A stretch of 64,000 bases of DNA. It comes from Pardosa pseudoannulata. Taxonomy: Eukaryota > Arthropoda > Arachnida > Araneae > Lycosidae. The stretch spans positions 86,976,961 to 87,040,960 of the forward strand of contig CM063498.1 in the NCBI GenBank assembly GCA_032207245.1. Reading direction: 5' to 3'. A program made the translations under genes and the position numbers. This document shows positions 1-12,984 of the stretch, piece after piece. Position 1 is the stretch's first letter. Every line of letters begins with the position of its first letter. The notes beneath the pieces are model-generated. The model did not search any database and was not told the origin of the DNA. It saw only the letters and a list, made by a program, of their open reading frames with translations.

Positions 1-129
1 GTTTTTATTAAAGCTTTAAAGCATATTTCTGAACATTTATATCAATTTATAAAATGCATATAGGAGCAGATTACTTAAGGTTTATTAAAGAATTGAATAT
101 TTGCATAAAAACATCCCCTATATAATACT

Positions 130-330
130 AACCTAAGTTGTCTGTCTGCGAATTTCTGAAGCGGTTGTACTTGGAATACAGGCATCCATATTGGATTTTT
201 CATGAGTTAGGGTTAGCAAAATTGAAAGCTAGTTCGAAATTCACCCCATCCACCCTTTTCGAGTGTGTAATGCTATTATTTCAAGCCTTATCCTTCTTCT
301 CATTCTATACAAAATTCATTCTTGATATTA
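130..330. repeat. Diverged direct repeat, copy A
   Basis: This stretch matches 755-1015 in the same orientation. Both contain a 'catccatattggatttttca' core followed by a segment on the theme 'gttcgaaat.caccccatcc'. The two copies differ by many substitutions and an insertion of about 60 bp, so the duplication is old. An open frame of about 72 codons crosses this copy but resembles no family I know and is not conserved in the second copy, so I do not call a gene. Confidence 0.6.
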
Positions 331-754
331 TAGCAAAGCCAGATAATAATATTTAAATTTCTGGACTGTTTCTACTTGAACCTTCATATACTCTAATTAG
401 TTCGCTCACAACAACCAAACGTGCAGGCGTTGTACGTTTGGTAGAATGTCCGCCCACTTGATTTTCGTACTTCTGGGATTAACGGTTCTATCCCCGACGC
501 AGCCAATTTTTTTTCAATGTCTAATAAATTTAATATTTTCTGCTTTTTCTTTTCAATTTTTATTCCAAAAGTTGTTTTATTATTTTAAAAGTCGTTTTAT
601 TATTTTTAAAGTAAATTTTTACCATTTTTTCAACTTTTTGTAATTTTTATTATTTTTATTTTATTAAATTCACGTATTGCTTTACGGATGCCCCTGGCCA
701 CATAAACATTTCATGTTGTGTATTCTTAAACTTTCTTTTCGTAATGTAATAATA

Positions 755-1015
755 GGCTAAGTTATCTGCCCGTCTGTCCTCGAAGTTATGATGCTGTTGG
801 ACCTGGAATGGATAGAGCATCCATATTGGATTTTTCAGATCGAGTATAGTTTATCTTTTCCTAAACTATAGATCCGATTCTGAAGTAAATTGGTATGAAT
901 AAGCTTCGTATCACAGCGAAAATACTGTCCTCTTTAAAACGTTCGAAATCCACCCCGTCCCCTTTTTGAGCTTTTAAGGCCATTATATCAAGCTCTTTTA
1001 AGAGCAAGCGATTAA
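755..1015. repeat. Diverged direct repeat, copy B with hairpin
   Basis: Second copy of the 130-330 repeat. It differs by an inserted inverted repeat at 834-884, whose arms are built on TATAGTTTA / TAAACTATA extended outward by TTCAGA..TC / GA..TCTGAA. The hairpin is absent from copy A, so it either was lost there or inserted here. Confidence 0.55.
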
Positions 1016-1636
1016 ATTTATCAATTTATCCCATAATAAACTTGTAAAAATAACAATTTTTTTTCTAGCCTTATGACGTCATTCCTTTAACCATCTCATT
1101 TAATCATTTCTTATTTTAAATTATTTAAATATTTTCTGGATTCTTTCCATACGTTTTATCATTAAAATTAGATATTACATAAATAATTTTCTTTTTTATT
1201 TGACTTAAATAATAGATTAAGTACATATGTGATAATTTTAATCGATTATTTTTGTTGAAAGGTAATTCTCAGCTAAAAAAACAAACCATTTTTTTTACCT
1301 GCCTCATAGGGTTCTTTACAATTCTGAAAAATTAAAACTTTTACTTATCCCGTCATATGACGAGCTATATGCCAGTTAAATATTATTTTAAAAAATTATG
1401 TCTTGCTACAATGTTGTACAGTAACAGTCATAACTCGTATAATAATATCCAGAATTTAATGCAGTTTTAACTGTATATTTATAATGATATTATTTATGAA
1501 ATCCACTAAAAGTATTTTAATTAAATTTAAGATGAGTAATTAGCATTTTTGACATGAACATATACTTTTTTCTTCTATTTTTTTCATTAAATTACTCGAC
1601 TGGCTTTAACTCACCTATACTTTAGAATAATATCAT
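1016..1636. other. AT-rich, nothing recognised
   Basis: No open frame of useful length, RNA-like fold or repeat was recognised here. Confidence 0.5.
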
Positions 1637-2708
1637 ACTTTTAGTTAGTTGCATTATTAATGGATACATGTTTGCATTTATTCAAGTTTAGGCAATATAT
1701 TTTACGTTATATTTTTAGATTGAAATATAGTCTGAATATCCAAAAATACTTTTTGTACGCTATATATGCCTGATTTACTCATTTACCAAAATACATGTGT
1801 ATGCTTTAAATTTCTCAAACTTTAGTGCTTTATAACACAAATGTATGAAAATTTAAAAATATTTATTATCAAACCGTGTTTGAAAATATTTGATCTGAAA
1901 CGTGTTTGGTTACCTAAAAAAAGTGGTTCTTAAAATTTTGTATTCTTTCCTGGAGATAAATATCTCTATTGCCATGGATAAATTGCTAATGGAAGAGGCC
2001 TTTATTGTTTTTATTTACCGTCAGATAATGTAGTAGTTATTGCTGTCATTCGGGTTAAAGGTACAATATACAACTCAATTATCTAACGTGAGGTTCAGAG
2101 CCTCATAACCTCTCCAAATACAACCACTTTTTCCTTCTGCTTTAAAATATGTTCCCCATCTCTCTCCTAACGTCTGCTATTAGTACTGTTGTTTCTCACT
2201 TCCCAACTGTCTTGAACGAAGGATAGTTCTGAACTTCTACAAAACAAAAACCTGTTTAAGTTATCGGTAACAATTTGTCTACACGTTATCTGTCCATTGT
2301 AGGAGCAGACGGTGCCATTATGCAATATGAAGTTTTGACCAAACCGGAACGAGTTTGTCGAACTCCTACCGGCAATGGAATCAGACTTATAGGCTAATGT
2401 TTAAGGAAAAGAGTTTTAGTTATTCTGAATAAATACCGTTAGAGTAGTTAAATTGTGTCCGTTAAGACAATCGGTATTTTACTTATCTTCGTATATATCT
2501 TTCTTGTATATTCCACAACTAAATAGGTTTGACTGTTTTTGGAAACACTTCAAATACATTTCAACTGAAATAAGACGAAATTTATATTTAAAAACCTGGT
2601 AGTAGAAAATGAAATATTCTTTAAAGAGTGAGTTCTACTTTAAGGAATGTAACTATATATATTTATACGAGTAATTACATACGGTTACAATTAATAATTG
2701 ACCGTATA

Positions 2709-2939
2709 CAGGGTGGTTCAAAGATGACCGGAATATTTGAAAAATCAATAAAAACTAAAAGGACAGTTATAGAAATACACAGTTTATTGCAATTTTCTTG
2801 CGACAATATTAAATTTTTAGGCAGACCAACTTTCAAAATTAGTTACAATGTTCCACAACAGATGACGCTGCAGTTTGGAAAAAAATCAAAACTACGATAC
2901 TTTCCAGATATCCACCATGCGCAGCAATACTATGGCGTA

Positions 2940-2940
<1 letters not shown>
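2709..2940 (+). repeat. Shared repeat segment beside the microsatellite
   Basis: Starts with 'cagggtggttcaaagatgac' and runs into a CA then TA microsatellite. The counterpart is 6613-6840. The abrupt 'cagggtggttc' start resembles the edge of a dispersed arthropod repeat, but I cannot find a matching second edge beyond the microsatellite, so the class is unknown. Confidence 0.45.
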
Positions 2941-3375
<435 letters not shown>

Positions 3376-3670
3376 ATTGTAAAATAAGTGTAACAATTTG
3401 CTATATTACTAATAGTATAAATCATTTCTAAGTTATACACAAATATTAAATTTGGGAAAATTTATTTTTCAATTTTTGCTTATTTTTGTTGATTTAATAA
3501 AATATGCGTCTTTAAAACACAACCATCAGATTAATTATTTTTCAATAATATGCCAAAAGTGCTATATAACTATAGTAATTTAATATATTAGTTTAAAAAA
3601 AGATCCTCAATAAGATCTGTATTTATAAAATAATTAAATTGTGCTGTTTTATATTTAGTTATTTAATTAA

Positions 3671-4486
3671 TATATTGTATTTCTGACAATTGATACTTGA
3701 GAGCGGGTCACGTACCAGTATGGGTTAGTGTAACAACATGGTTTGTTTGTGGGCACAAAAGTAACGGTATATACTTGTCTACTATTGAAAAAATTAGATG
3801 TCGCATACAATTCCACAAAGACGAACAAAATTAAATATAAAAATTTTTACATGACGTCGCATTGGAATGGGTAACTGACTAATTACCTGAAACTAACATT
3901 CCAGATCCAGGGCAGCCCAAATCTAGTACACAGAGAGCACCTAAATATGACCCTCTTGAAGCGAAGACATATTTTAGAGAAAATTGTTACTACTGGGAAG
4001 AAGAAAAAGCCGCAAAGACAATGTCGTGTGTGTGCTGTGAAAAAGTGCGGAATGAAACATCTTAGATATGCAAGTTGTGCTGTGTTCATCTTCATAGATG
4101 AAAATGCTTTGAATGTTACCGCACTGTAAAGCATTATTAGTTTTATGATTGGTCTTTTTATTTCTTATAACGTAAAAATTCTTATATATGACATAATTCG
4201 AAAAAATTAAAACTATATACTATTATTTCTATTTGGGTTTTCATATTTTCGATACTATTATAAATTTATCCAATAAAAAAATATATTTTTTCTTTACAAA
4301 AATCTTGTGGTTGTTATTTATATATTTCTTTATATATTTGTTTATATATTTTAATAAAATACGAAAAGTTGGTTAAAAAATTAAATAATTTTCGATCTAT
4401 TGAGATTTAACTGAATAGCTAAATTTACGCGCAAAACACCAGCTCCCGGTACAGTTTCGCTGCGAAATGTACCCGCACACAATGTG
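3671..4486 (+). mobile_element. Non-autonomous piggyBac-like element, copy 1
   Basis: Bounded by TTAA at 3667-3670 and 4487-4490, the target duplication typical of piggyBac. The right end, read inward, begins 'cacattgtgtgcgggtac'. The left end matches the copy at 7457 except for a ~20-bp deletion inside the terminal repeat. The inside keeps only a degraded 3' part of a transposase gene. The same insertion sits at the equivalent place in the second duplication copy, so it entered before the duplication. Confidence 0.8.
3740..4132 (+). pseudogene. piggyBac transposase C-terminus, degraded
   Basis: Reading across frames, this keeps the end of a piggyBac (PGBD4-like) transposase: a 'KTFL/KNF' stretch, then 'LPETNIPDPG', 'STQRAPKYDPLE', 'KKKPQRQCRVCAVKK' and a Cys-rich tail with spaced Cys pairs and 'HLH'. 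The family's C-terminal domain is a Cys/His zinc-binding module that contacts the element ends. The catalytic Asp-bearing core is missing altogether. Several frameshifts and stops break the remaining frame, so no functional protein is possible. The fragment sits between piggyBac-type ends and is duplicated at 7545-7905. Confidence 0.8.
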
Positions 4487-5014
4487 TTAATTATCAAGAA
4501 ATTAGTAAGTAATGAATGTTTAATATTTATTCACAATTAATAATCTAAAATACTCCAGGTGAGATATTTAAATCAGTAACAGACCGGTTATAAATATTTC
4601 ATTTAAACCAAAAAGCTGTTATAATCACGCATATTGTCCTGGATCTCAAATAACCTTAAAATAGAAAAAGCGTCACAACCAAATAATAATTTCTCACTAC
4701 TTTCCTTTTTATAATTCCATTCTTTGACTCATACGTGTGTTTATAGATTTGTACCCGATCTAAACGATTTGCAATTGGATTCAAAATCTGTCTATAGAAC
4801 CTATTAAGTTCAATTTCTCCCATTGATTGTAATTTTATTGGATTTTTCCCTAAAGTGTTTCACGAACTGATTTGCTTTTGATTTTTCTATTGGAGCTTTA
4901 GTTGTATTATAGCTTTACATTCCAGACTTTATTTTTAAATTGATTTTGTGTCTTTAGGTTAAATTGATTTTGTGTCTTTAGGTTAAAGATAGATTATAGC
5001 TCAAAACAGGCAAG

Positions 5015-5192
5015 TCCAATTCTATGGGTCTTCTGCTTGGTCCCTGCTTCAAAATTATTAGGACCCACTTGAGCTAAGTCGAACTTTCACCCTTGTGGTG
5101 CTCGTTGGAACGAAAGGTGCAACACTTCGCCTTAAATCGAGTATCCTCCGACTCATATAGAGCTTGGTTTGATCAAGTGGCATAAAACATAA
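5015..5192. repeat. Dispersed repeat, related to 51929-52060
   Basis: Separates the two large duplication copies. The core 'tcttctgcttggtccctgct' and the following 'ggacccacttgagctaa' recur, diverged, at 51945-52000. I do not recognise the family. On the minus strand there is a weak 'agttcgact' B-box-like motif, so a SINE is possible but unproven. Confidence 0.5.
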
Positions 5193-5541
5193 CAATTAAT
5201 GGATACATATTTACATTTATGCAAGTTTAGGCAATGTGTTTTACGTTATAATTTTAGATTGCAATGTTGTCTGAATGTCAAAAAATACCTTTTTTTGCGA
5301 TATTTATGCCTTATTTACCATTTACCAAAATACATGTGTATGCTTTAAATTTCTCATACTTTAGTGTTTTATACCCCAAATGTATGAAAAGTTAAAAAAT
5401 ATTTCTTATAAAATCATGTTTGAAAATTTTTGCTCTGAACGTGTTTGGTTACATAAAAGAAAGTGTTAAAATTATGTGTTCTTTCCTGAAGATAAATATC
5501 TCTAATGGAATGGATAAATTGCTAATGGAAGAGGATTTTAT
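5193..5541. repeat. Extra ~350-bp subunit of the duplication
   Basis: Homologous to 1637-1990 and to 5546-5930. All three share 'caaaatacatgtgtatgctt' and the 'gaaaatatttgctctgaa'-type segment. The subunit is therefore present once in duplication copy 1 and twice, in tandem, at the start of copy 2. Confidence 0.75.
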
Positions 5542-6838
5542 TGTATCCTTTTAGTTAGTTGTGTTATTAATAAATACATGTTACATTTATGCAATCCTAG
5601 GTAATGTATTTTACGTTATATATTTAGATTGAAATATATTCTGAATGTCAAAAATATCCTTTTTACACTATTTATGCCTGATTTACCCATTTAGTGTACA
5701 AAATACATGTGTATGCTTTCAATTTCTCATACTTTAATGTTTTATAACCCAAATGTATGGAAAGTTAAAAAATATTTCTTATCAAACCGTGTTTAAAAAT
5801 TGTTGCTCTGAAAGTGTTTGATTACCTAAAAGAAAGTGGTTCTTAAAATTATGTATAATTTTCAAAAGATAAATATCCCTATTGGAATGGATAAATTGCT
5901 AATGGAAGAGGACTTTATTGTTTTTATTTGCCATCAGATAATGTAGTAACTATTGCTGTCACTCGGATTAAAGGTAAAATATACAACTTAATTATCGAAC
6001 GGGAGGTTCACACCATAAACCTTTCCAAATACAACCACCTTTTCTTTCTTTTTTAAAATGTGTTCCCCATCTCACTCCTAAATTCTGCTATTAGTACTGT
6101 TGTTTCTCACTTCCCAGTTGTTCTGAACTTCTACAAAAAGAAAACTTACTAAGCTAGCGGTCACAACTTGTCTACACGGTATCTGTCCATGGCACGAGAG
6201 ACGGTGCCATTATATATGATGAATTTTTGACCAAAACAGGAACGAGTTTGTCGAATTCAAAGAAAGTCCTATCGGTAATGGAATCAGACACATAGGCTAA
6301 TGTTTAAGGAAAAGAATTTTTGTTATTCTGAATAAATACCGTTAGAGTAATTTAATTTTGTCCGTTAAGGCAATCAGTATTTTATTTATTTTCGTATTTA
6401 TCCTTCTTGTATATTCCACACCTTTACTGGTTTTGTTCTTTTTGTATACGCTTTCGAATACATTTCAACTGAAATAAGTCGAAATGTTATTTAAAAACTT
6501 GGTAGTAGAAAATGAAATATTCTTTAAGGAGTGAGTTAAACTTTAAGGAATGTAATTATATATATTTATAAAAATTATTAAATATGATTATAACTAATAA
6601 TTGACTATATACAGGGTGGTTCAAAGATGACCGGAATATTTGAAAAATCAATAAAAACTAAAAGGACAGTTATAGAAATACACAGTTTATTGCAATTTTC
6701 TTGCGACAATATTAAATTTTTAGGCAGACAAACTTTCAAAATTAGTTACAATGTTCCACAACAGATGACGCTTCAGTTTGGAAAAAATCGAAACTACGAT
6801 ACATTCCAGATATCTACCATGCGCAGCAATAGTATGGT

Positions 6839-7160
<322 letters not shown>

Positions 7161-7544
7161 ATTGTAAAATAAGGTAATAATTTGCTATATTACTAATAGT
7201 ATAAATCATTTCTAAGTTATATACAAATATTAAATTTGGAAAAATTTATTTTTCAATATTTGTTTATTCTTGTTGACTTAATAAAATATGTGTCTTTAAA
7301 ACTCAAACATCAGGTTAACTATTTTTCAAGAATATGCCAAAAGTGCTATATAACTATAGTATTATAATAGATTAGTTTTCATAAAAAGATCCACAATAAG
7401 ATCTATATTTATAAAGTAATTAAATTTCCCTGTTTTATATTTAGTTATTTAATTAACCCATTGTATGCGTGACACGTACTAATATTTTCTGACGATTGAT
7501 ACTTGATCGCGGGTCACATACCAGTACGGGTTACTGAAAAAACA

Positions 7545-7905
7545 TGGTTTATTTGTGGGTACAAAAATAACGGTATATACTTGTCTACTATTGAAAAAAT
7601 TAGACGTCGCATACAATTCCACAAAGACGAAAAAAATTAAATATAAAACATTTTTATATGATGTCGCATTGGAAGGGGTAACTGATCAATTACCTGAAAC
7701 TAACATTCCAGATCCAGGGCCGCCCACATCTAGTACACAAAGAGCACCTAAATATGACCCTCTTGAAGCGAAGACATATTTTAGAGCAAATTGTTACTAC
7801 TGGGAAGAAAAAAAACCACAAAGACAATATATGAGTTGTGAAAAAAGTGCGGAGTGAAACCTTGTACATCTTCATAGAGGAAAATGCTTTGAACGTTACC
7901 ACACT
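7545..7905 (+). pseudogene. piggyBac transposase C-terminus, degraded
   Basis: An open stretch of about 100 codons (7555-7857) includes 'YKTFLYDVALEGVTDQLPET', 'DPGPPTSSTQRAPKYDPLEA' and 'EKKPQRQ', which are the order and spacing of the piggyBac C-terminal region. The Cys-rich tail after it is shifted out of frame and partly deleted compared with the copy at 3740-4132. The catalytic domain is absent. The start of the open stretch has no biological meaning because it lies inside the former coding sequence. Confidence 0.8.
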
Positions 7906-8120
7906 GTAAAACATTATTAGTTTTATGATTGCTCTCTTCATTTTTTATAATAATGTAAAATGTTTATATATAACATAATTCGAAAAAATTAAAAATATAT
8001 ACTACTATTTCTATTTGATTTTTCATATTTACGATACTACTATAAATTTATCCACTAAAAATATATAATTTTTGTTTACAAAAATCTTATGGTTGTTATT
8101 TATATATTTCTATTTATATA

Positions 8121-9051
8121 TTAGGTTGGGGAAAAAGAAATCCATTATTTTTTTCAGTAGATGGCTGTAGTGATCGATATCTCGTAAAGTATCGATCAAA
8201 CAATTTCAAATTTATGCTCGTTGTCAAGGTGACATTTCACACTAAAAAATTTTTTTTACTGTTTTTTGTTTGGTCCATTCAGTTGTGAGTTACAGGGTGT
8301 TAAAAATCTATGTCAACAAATAGAAAATTCGGCACATTTTACAGTTTTTCTTTGATAAAGGTGGAAATGCAAGCCAGGCGGCTGAAATTGTGTATAGTGT
8401 TTATGAAGTCGATACTGCAACTGCTAATTACATTCAAATTTAGTTTCGTCGATTCTATTCAGACATTTTTAATATTAAAGATGAACCTCGTATAGGTAAG
8501 CCCGTCATCGAAAATGGCGATAAAATCACAGAAATAATCGAAGTTGACCGGCATATTAGTAGTCGTAGCATCACCCAGAACCTAAAGATCGACCATAAAA
8601 CAGTTTTAAACCATTTTTGCGAAGTTGGATTCAAAATGAAGCTCGAAGTTTGGGTCCCACATCAATTAACACCAAAAAACATGATGGATTGAATTTCCAC
8701 ACATGTATGTAGTGACTCGCCAGAAACTCAGGGAGCTTGGTTGGAAAGTTTTAATGCATCCACCATATAGTCCGGACCAGGCACCAAGCGATTACCACCT
8801 TTTTCTCGCATTGCAAAACTTTCTGAGTGATAAAAGGTATCAAGAAAAGATTGTGAAAATAGATTACTAGAGTTTTTAGACAATAAGAACCAAGACTTCT
8901 ATGAAAGAGGCATTATGGAGCTACCTTTAAAATGTCAACAAATTATATGACAAAACTGTGGATATTTGACCCAAATTGGGCAATCCGAAACATGTTAAAT
9001 AAAGTCATTAAATTCACGCGAAAATAATGGATTTCTTTTTCCCCAACTTAA
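8121..9051 (+). mobile_element. Internally deleted mariner, nested in piggyBac
   Basis: Terminal inverted repeats of about 30 bp, 'ttaggttggggaaaaagaaa' at the left and its near-perfect complement at 9022-9051, flanked by TA at 8119-8120 and 9052-9053. The TIR resembles the mellifera-type mariners of insects, from memory. The element is 931 bp against roughly 1.3 kb for a full mariner. The paralogous site in copy 1 (around 4330-4350) is uninterrupted, so it serves as the empty site. Confidence 0.93.
8310..8990 (+). pseudogene. Mariner transposase, deleted and frameshifted
   Basis: The N-terminal DNA-binding region survives in pieces: 'STNRKF', then around 8480-8690 'DEPRIGKPVIENGDKI', 'ISSRSITQNLKIDHKTVLNH' and 'VWVPHQLTPKNMMD', the mariner linker signature. 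The sequence then jumps directly to 'RQKLRELGWKVLMHPPYSPD' and 'QAPSDYHLFLALQNFLSD', the region around the third catalytic Asp. The internal deletion at about 8690 therefore removed the first two catalytic Asp residues of the DD34D triad. Stops follow in the C-terminal part. It cannot be active but could once have been mobilised in trans. Confidence 0.92.
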
Positions 9052-9700
9052 TATAGTTTATATATTTCAATAAAATTACGAAAAGGTGGTTAAAAAATTA
9101 TATAATTTTCGATCTATTGAGATTTAAATAAATAACTAAATTTACGTGCAAAAAGCTCGGTACAATTTCGCTGTGAAATTTACCCGCACACAATGTGTTA
9201 ATTATCAAGAAATTAGTAAGTAATGAATGTTTAATATTTATTCACAATTAATTATCTAATATACCCCAGGTGAGATATTTAAACCAGTAACAAACCGGTT
9301 AAAAATCTTTCATTTAAACCAAAAAGCTGTTATAATCACGCATATTGTCCTGGATCTCAAATAACCTTAAAATAGAAAAAGCGTCACAACCAAATAATAA
9401 TTTCTCACTACTTTCCTTTTTATAATTCCATTCTTTGACTCATACGTGTGTTTATAGATTTGTACCCGATCTAAACGATTTGCAATTGGATTCAAAATCT
9501 GTCTATAGAACCTATTAAGTTCAATTTCTCCCATTGATTGTAATTTTATTGGATTTTTCCCTAAAGTGTTTCCCGAACTGATTTGCTTTTGATTTTTCTA
9601 TTGGAGCTTTAGTTGCATTATAGCTTTACATTCCAGACTTTATTTTTAGATTGATTTTGTGTCTTTAGGTTAAAGATAGATTACAGCTCAAAACAGGCAA

Positions 9701-10172
9701 AGCCGCTATTGGTTTCATTTCTAGTGAGTGAAAAGTTCAACTGTTTACGCAGTTTTTTAATGTTTAGAATTATACGTAGTATTTACTGTAATAGTTAAGT
9801 TCTATTTCAATACAGAACGTTTGTGATAAATATTGCTTTTGATTTATATTTTATTGTGGTCTTTTATTTCATTCCTTTACAATTCTTCTGTATAGAAAGT
9901 TAGATAAGCCAAAAGTGATATTTAAAAAAGTAGTAAAAGAAAAGAAAATAAGTTGATAAATGAATCCTAATTTATACAAAGTCATCATTACAGTGGGTAG
10001 ACAAACTTGGGGACTTAACACTGAGGGTTTCTTGGAAGGTTGAAAACCTAACCGGAGCACATGCATAAAAATCCCAGGGCCCTTGGTTTCGAAAACGGAG
10101 ATTGGTTCCGAAATCCATGCCCCTCGTGAGTTTACCGTCGGGGTGTTTAGGTTAGTTTAGTTACCATATGTA
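9701..10172. other. Anonymous; left part shared with copy 3
   Basis: 9701-9860 resembles 11846-12010 (for example 'tttgtgataaata' and 'agttcaa' blocks), so it extends the duplication unit. 9990-10150 is GC-richer and contains 'aacctaaccggagcacatg' and 'aatcccagggcccttgg', which may be a repeat fragment I cannot place. An open frame on the minus strand (9869-10066) is not convincing. Confidence 0.45.
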
Positions 10173-10991
10173 CCGGGTGGTTATAATTAAACTTCTCCTG
10201 TAAACGACATCTTACAGCTCAAACGGGTGAAAGAAATGCAACGAAATTTGTATATGGGCTATACGCGACATGCTCTCACGGAATTTAAAAAAAAAAACGT
10301 TCCAAAATGTCCACCAGAGGGCGCATTTTTCGGAAACACATGAAATTTAATTAAATAAACGACCAAAGCAGAATATAAAAACAATATTATCAATCGAGGA
10401 AAGATGAGTAATAAAATGCAAAACCGGGAAAAGCTATTACTTGTTACAGAGAAATGTCAAGATGTGTTTGCTTGGGAAAGAGAGGAAGCTTTATGGAAAG
10501 CAAGAAAGGGTGTAAACGTTAGAAGACGTTGTCATGGTTAAGTCGCTGTTTCTGGTTGTACTAATGATGGTATTTCTAGTTAAACATATGTTATTAGTGA
10601 AGCTGTTTTGTGAAAACAAGTTGAATGTTTTGCTGTAGTTCGTGAATTTAATCGTACAAAGAACCTATGGCGTGGAACCAATGTCTTGTTTTCGCAAACG
10701 GAACTGTTTTTGTTTCTGCCTTACCTTTAATTAATGTAATTCGACTAGAAAGTGATCAGAAAATAGTCAATAAATGTTAATATTCTTTCTGTATTCCATT
10801 GTATTATTGTGTTAAATTTCATGTTTCCCCGAAAAGACGCCCTCTGGTAGATACTTTGGAACACATTTTTTTTTCGAAATTCCGTGAGCGCATCTCATGT
10901 ATAGTCCATATACAAAGCTTCGTTGTATTATATTCACCCGTTTGAGCTGTAGAATGGCGTTTAGAGGGGAAGTTTAATTATAACCATCCGG
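10173..10991. mobile_element. DNA element with ~180-bp terminal inverted repeats
   Basis: Left arm 10173-10350 and right arm 10811-10991 are inverted copies of each other. Matched blocks include 'ggttataattaaactt', 'acagctcaaacgggtgaa', 'ctcacggaattt' and 'accagagggcg', at perhaps 80 percent identity by eye. The outermost bases are CCGG. Flanks are 'catatgta' and 'catactgg', so a target duplication is uncertain. The middle of about 460 bp holds a 45-codon open frame at 10404-10541. Long TIRs and small size fit a MITE or an internally deleted DNA transposon, superfamily unknown. Confidence 0.85.
10404..10541 (+). CDS. Small unidentified ORF inside the TIR element
   Basis: Forty-five codons, ATG to TAA, starting MSNKMQNREKLLLVTEKC and rich in Lys, Arg and Glu, with a C-terminal basic run. 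I do not recognise the family. It lies wholly between the inverted arms, so if real it belongs to the element. It could equally be the start of a truncated transposase, or chance. Confidence 0.25.
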   Translation: MSNKMQNREKLLLVTEKCQDVFAWEREEALWKARKGVNVRRRCHG

Positions 10992-11504
10992 CATACTGGA
11001 AATGGTCAAAGGAGCAAAAACTTACAAAAGCCTATTCAAAATGCTGTGTTTCTATTATTTTTTGTGTATTGAATAGAAAAACAAAAATTACCCTTTATCC
11101 TTTTAATACATTTAGTTGACAATAAGACGATTTCACGCGCAGCACGGCAGATCTCAACTTATGACAATTTTGGCTTTAGTTTCAAACGGAAGGGTAATTT
11201 ATTGTTTGCCTATTGGTTGTTGTATACATGAAAATGAATGGGAAGGGCATTATAGTAGTTCGTGACGTTGCGCGAAATTTGTTCTATTTCAACAAATTTA
11301 CTGTTATTCTAATACACTACGTATAGTAGTACTGTATTGCATCTAATAAAACTTTAGTATCTCGTGACACCTTTAGTATCTTTAGAACTTTTTTCTCATG
11401 GGAGTAGAGAACTGACATTCAATGTAAATAAAAACTTCAAAATCTTTAAACGATTCTCTTGACTTAGGTGAGTTCAAAAATATTAACTCCTTAACCAGCA
11501 AAAA
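10992..11504. other. AT-rich, nothing recognised
   Basis: No coding signal, repeat or RNA recognised. Confidence 0.45.
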
Positions 11505-12010
11505 GCTCTCACTCATTTTCCTTTCTTGTACTTTGTATTTTGAATAATGTTTATAGTATATTTGTAAAATACACTTAAAGGTAAATTGCTTGAAATTGAA
11601 TTTAGAATTTGACTTTACATGAAATGAGTTTGAATTTTCTTATTGATTGCAATTTCATTGATTTTTACCCCAAACTGTTTCCAGGGCTGAATTGTTTTTG
11701 ATTTTTCTATCGATGCTGAAATCGCGGTTCCAGATGCATTTTACCTCCGTACTCTTAAAGTTTGTTTTTAGATCGATTTTGTGTCCTTAGGTTAAAAATA
11801 AGAAGATAAGATAGATTAATGTCCAAAACCGGCAATTTAAACACGCTATTTGTTTTATTAATATCGACTAAGAAAGTTCAATTATTTAAATAATTCTTCA
11901 ATATTCAGTGTTATGTGTTGCACTTATTTCAGTTTCTAAATGTAATCTTAATGCAGACTTGTTTGTGATAAATAGTGTTTTAGATTAATAGTTTTTTAGG
12001 CTCTTCTAGT
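11505..12010. repeat. Diverged third copy of the duplication's right end
   Basis: Resembles 4690-5014 and 9400-9860: 'ttttgtgtccttaggttaaa', 'ttgcaatttcattgattttt' and 'aattgtttttgatttttcta' match in the same order. It is much more diverged than copies 1 and 2 are from each other and lacks the microsatellite and piggyBac parts. Confidence 0.7.
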
Positions 12011-12984
12011 TTATTTTTATTTTCTAAATGTAAATAAAGGAATTTTCAAAAAAGCTATTCATTTTATTTTTAATAACGTAAACATAACAATTACTTTTTT
12101 AATGTTTAATTTGAAAGTCTGTATAACCGTTTTGTAGTTGCAAGTACTCCAAACAGTTTAAAGAAAATGATAACATGATGAAATATTTTGCATTTAGATA
12201 GAAAGAATATGAAGGAAAACACAATTTGCATCTCATTACTTAAAGTCCTATAATCGAAGAGATGCTGATGGAAAGAAACTAATTTGAATAAAAAGCTAAT
12301 TGTCTATTGAAAGTATAAAATTATTCAATCAGTTTTCGAAGAAATATTTAGCTACGGGTTAAAAAAAATTTTCTGTGTTTTGCCCATCACATCATTTTAA
12401 TAAGTAAATCTTTTTGCAAGCTCATCAAAAAGAAATATGTTAATGAATTCTTGTTTACAATACCGGAGGATGAAAAAATAAAATAAATTCAGGAGGAAAA
12501 AAGCTTTATAATTTATAAAAAAAGGTTTGCCTTTTTTAAAAAAAACTTGTATTTTGTTCTATTATTTTGTCAAGAACTTAAGTTGTTGATAAAAATCTTA
12601 CATGGACTGTGAATATGTTTGCCGTTTTTTCCCGTAAGGTTTGTTAGAAAACATGTAGAATATTTTATTCCTATTTATTAATTAGATGGTAATATATCTT
12701 ATAATTAATTTCATTGATTGAATTTTTTAATAAATGAATTAGCTAACAACATAAGTGTTTTCTAATTTTTTTAGAAATGCAAAAGAAATGTAACAGTTTT
12801 ATGTATGAATTTGTTACTTAAATATCTGTTATCTAGTACGAAAAAATATTCATATATTCATGTAGCGATTATCAGCAAATATTCATTGGGATTGTACTAA
12901 AGATTGAGTTATGTTTTCCTGGATCAAGCGTTGTTATTGAATTATTGAATTAAAATTAACATAATACGGAAAAACATTTTAGAG
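12011..12984. other. AT-rich, nothing recognised
   Basis: Low-complexity T and A runs. No convincing gene or repeat. Confidence 0.45.

Larger units (their letters stand above)
7457..9197 (+). mobile_element. Non-autonomous piggyBac-like element, copy 2
   Basis: TTAA at 7453-7456 and 9198-9201. Left end 'cccattgtatgcgtgacacg' and right end (read inward) 'cacattgtgtgcgggtac' form imperfect terminal inverted repeats. Without the nested mariner the element is about 808 bp. It retains only the transposase 3' end. It is the paralogue of the element at 3671-4486 and a better-preserved version of its left terminus. Confidence 0.85.

Noticed and set aside
3883..4134. Minus-strand open frame opposite the piggyBac fragment
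   Set aside because: It mirrors the plus-strand transposase remnant. The plus-strand reading matches piggyBac and this one matches nothing. The same holds for 7690-7941.
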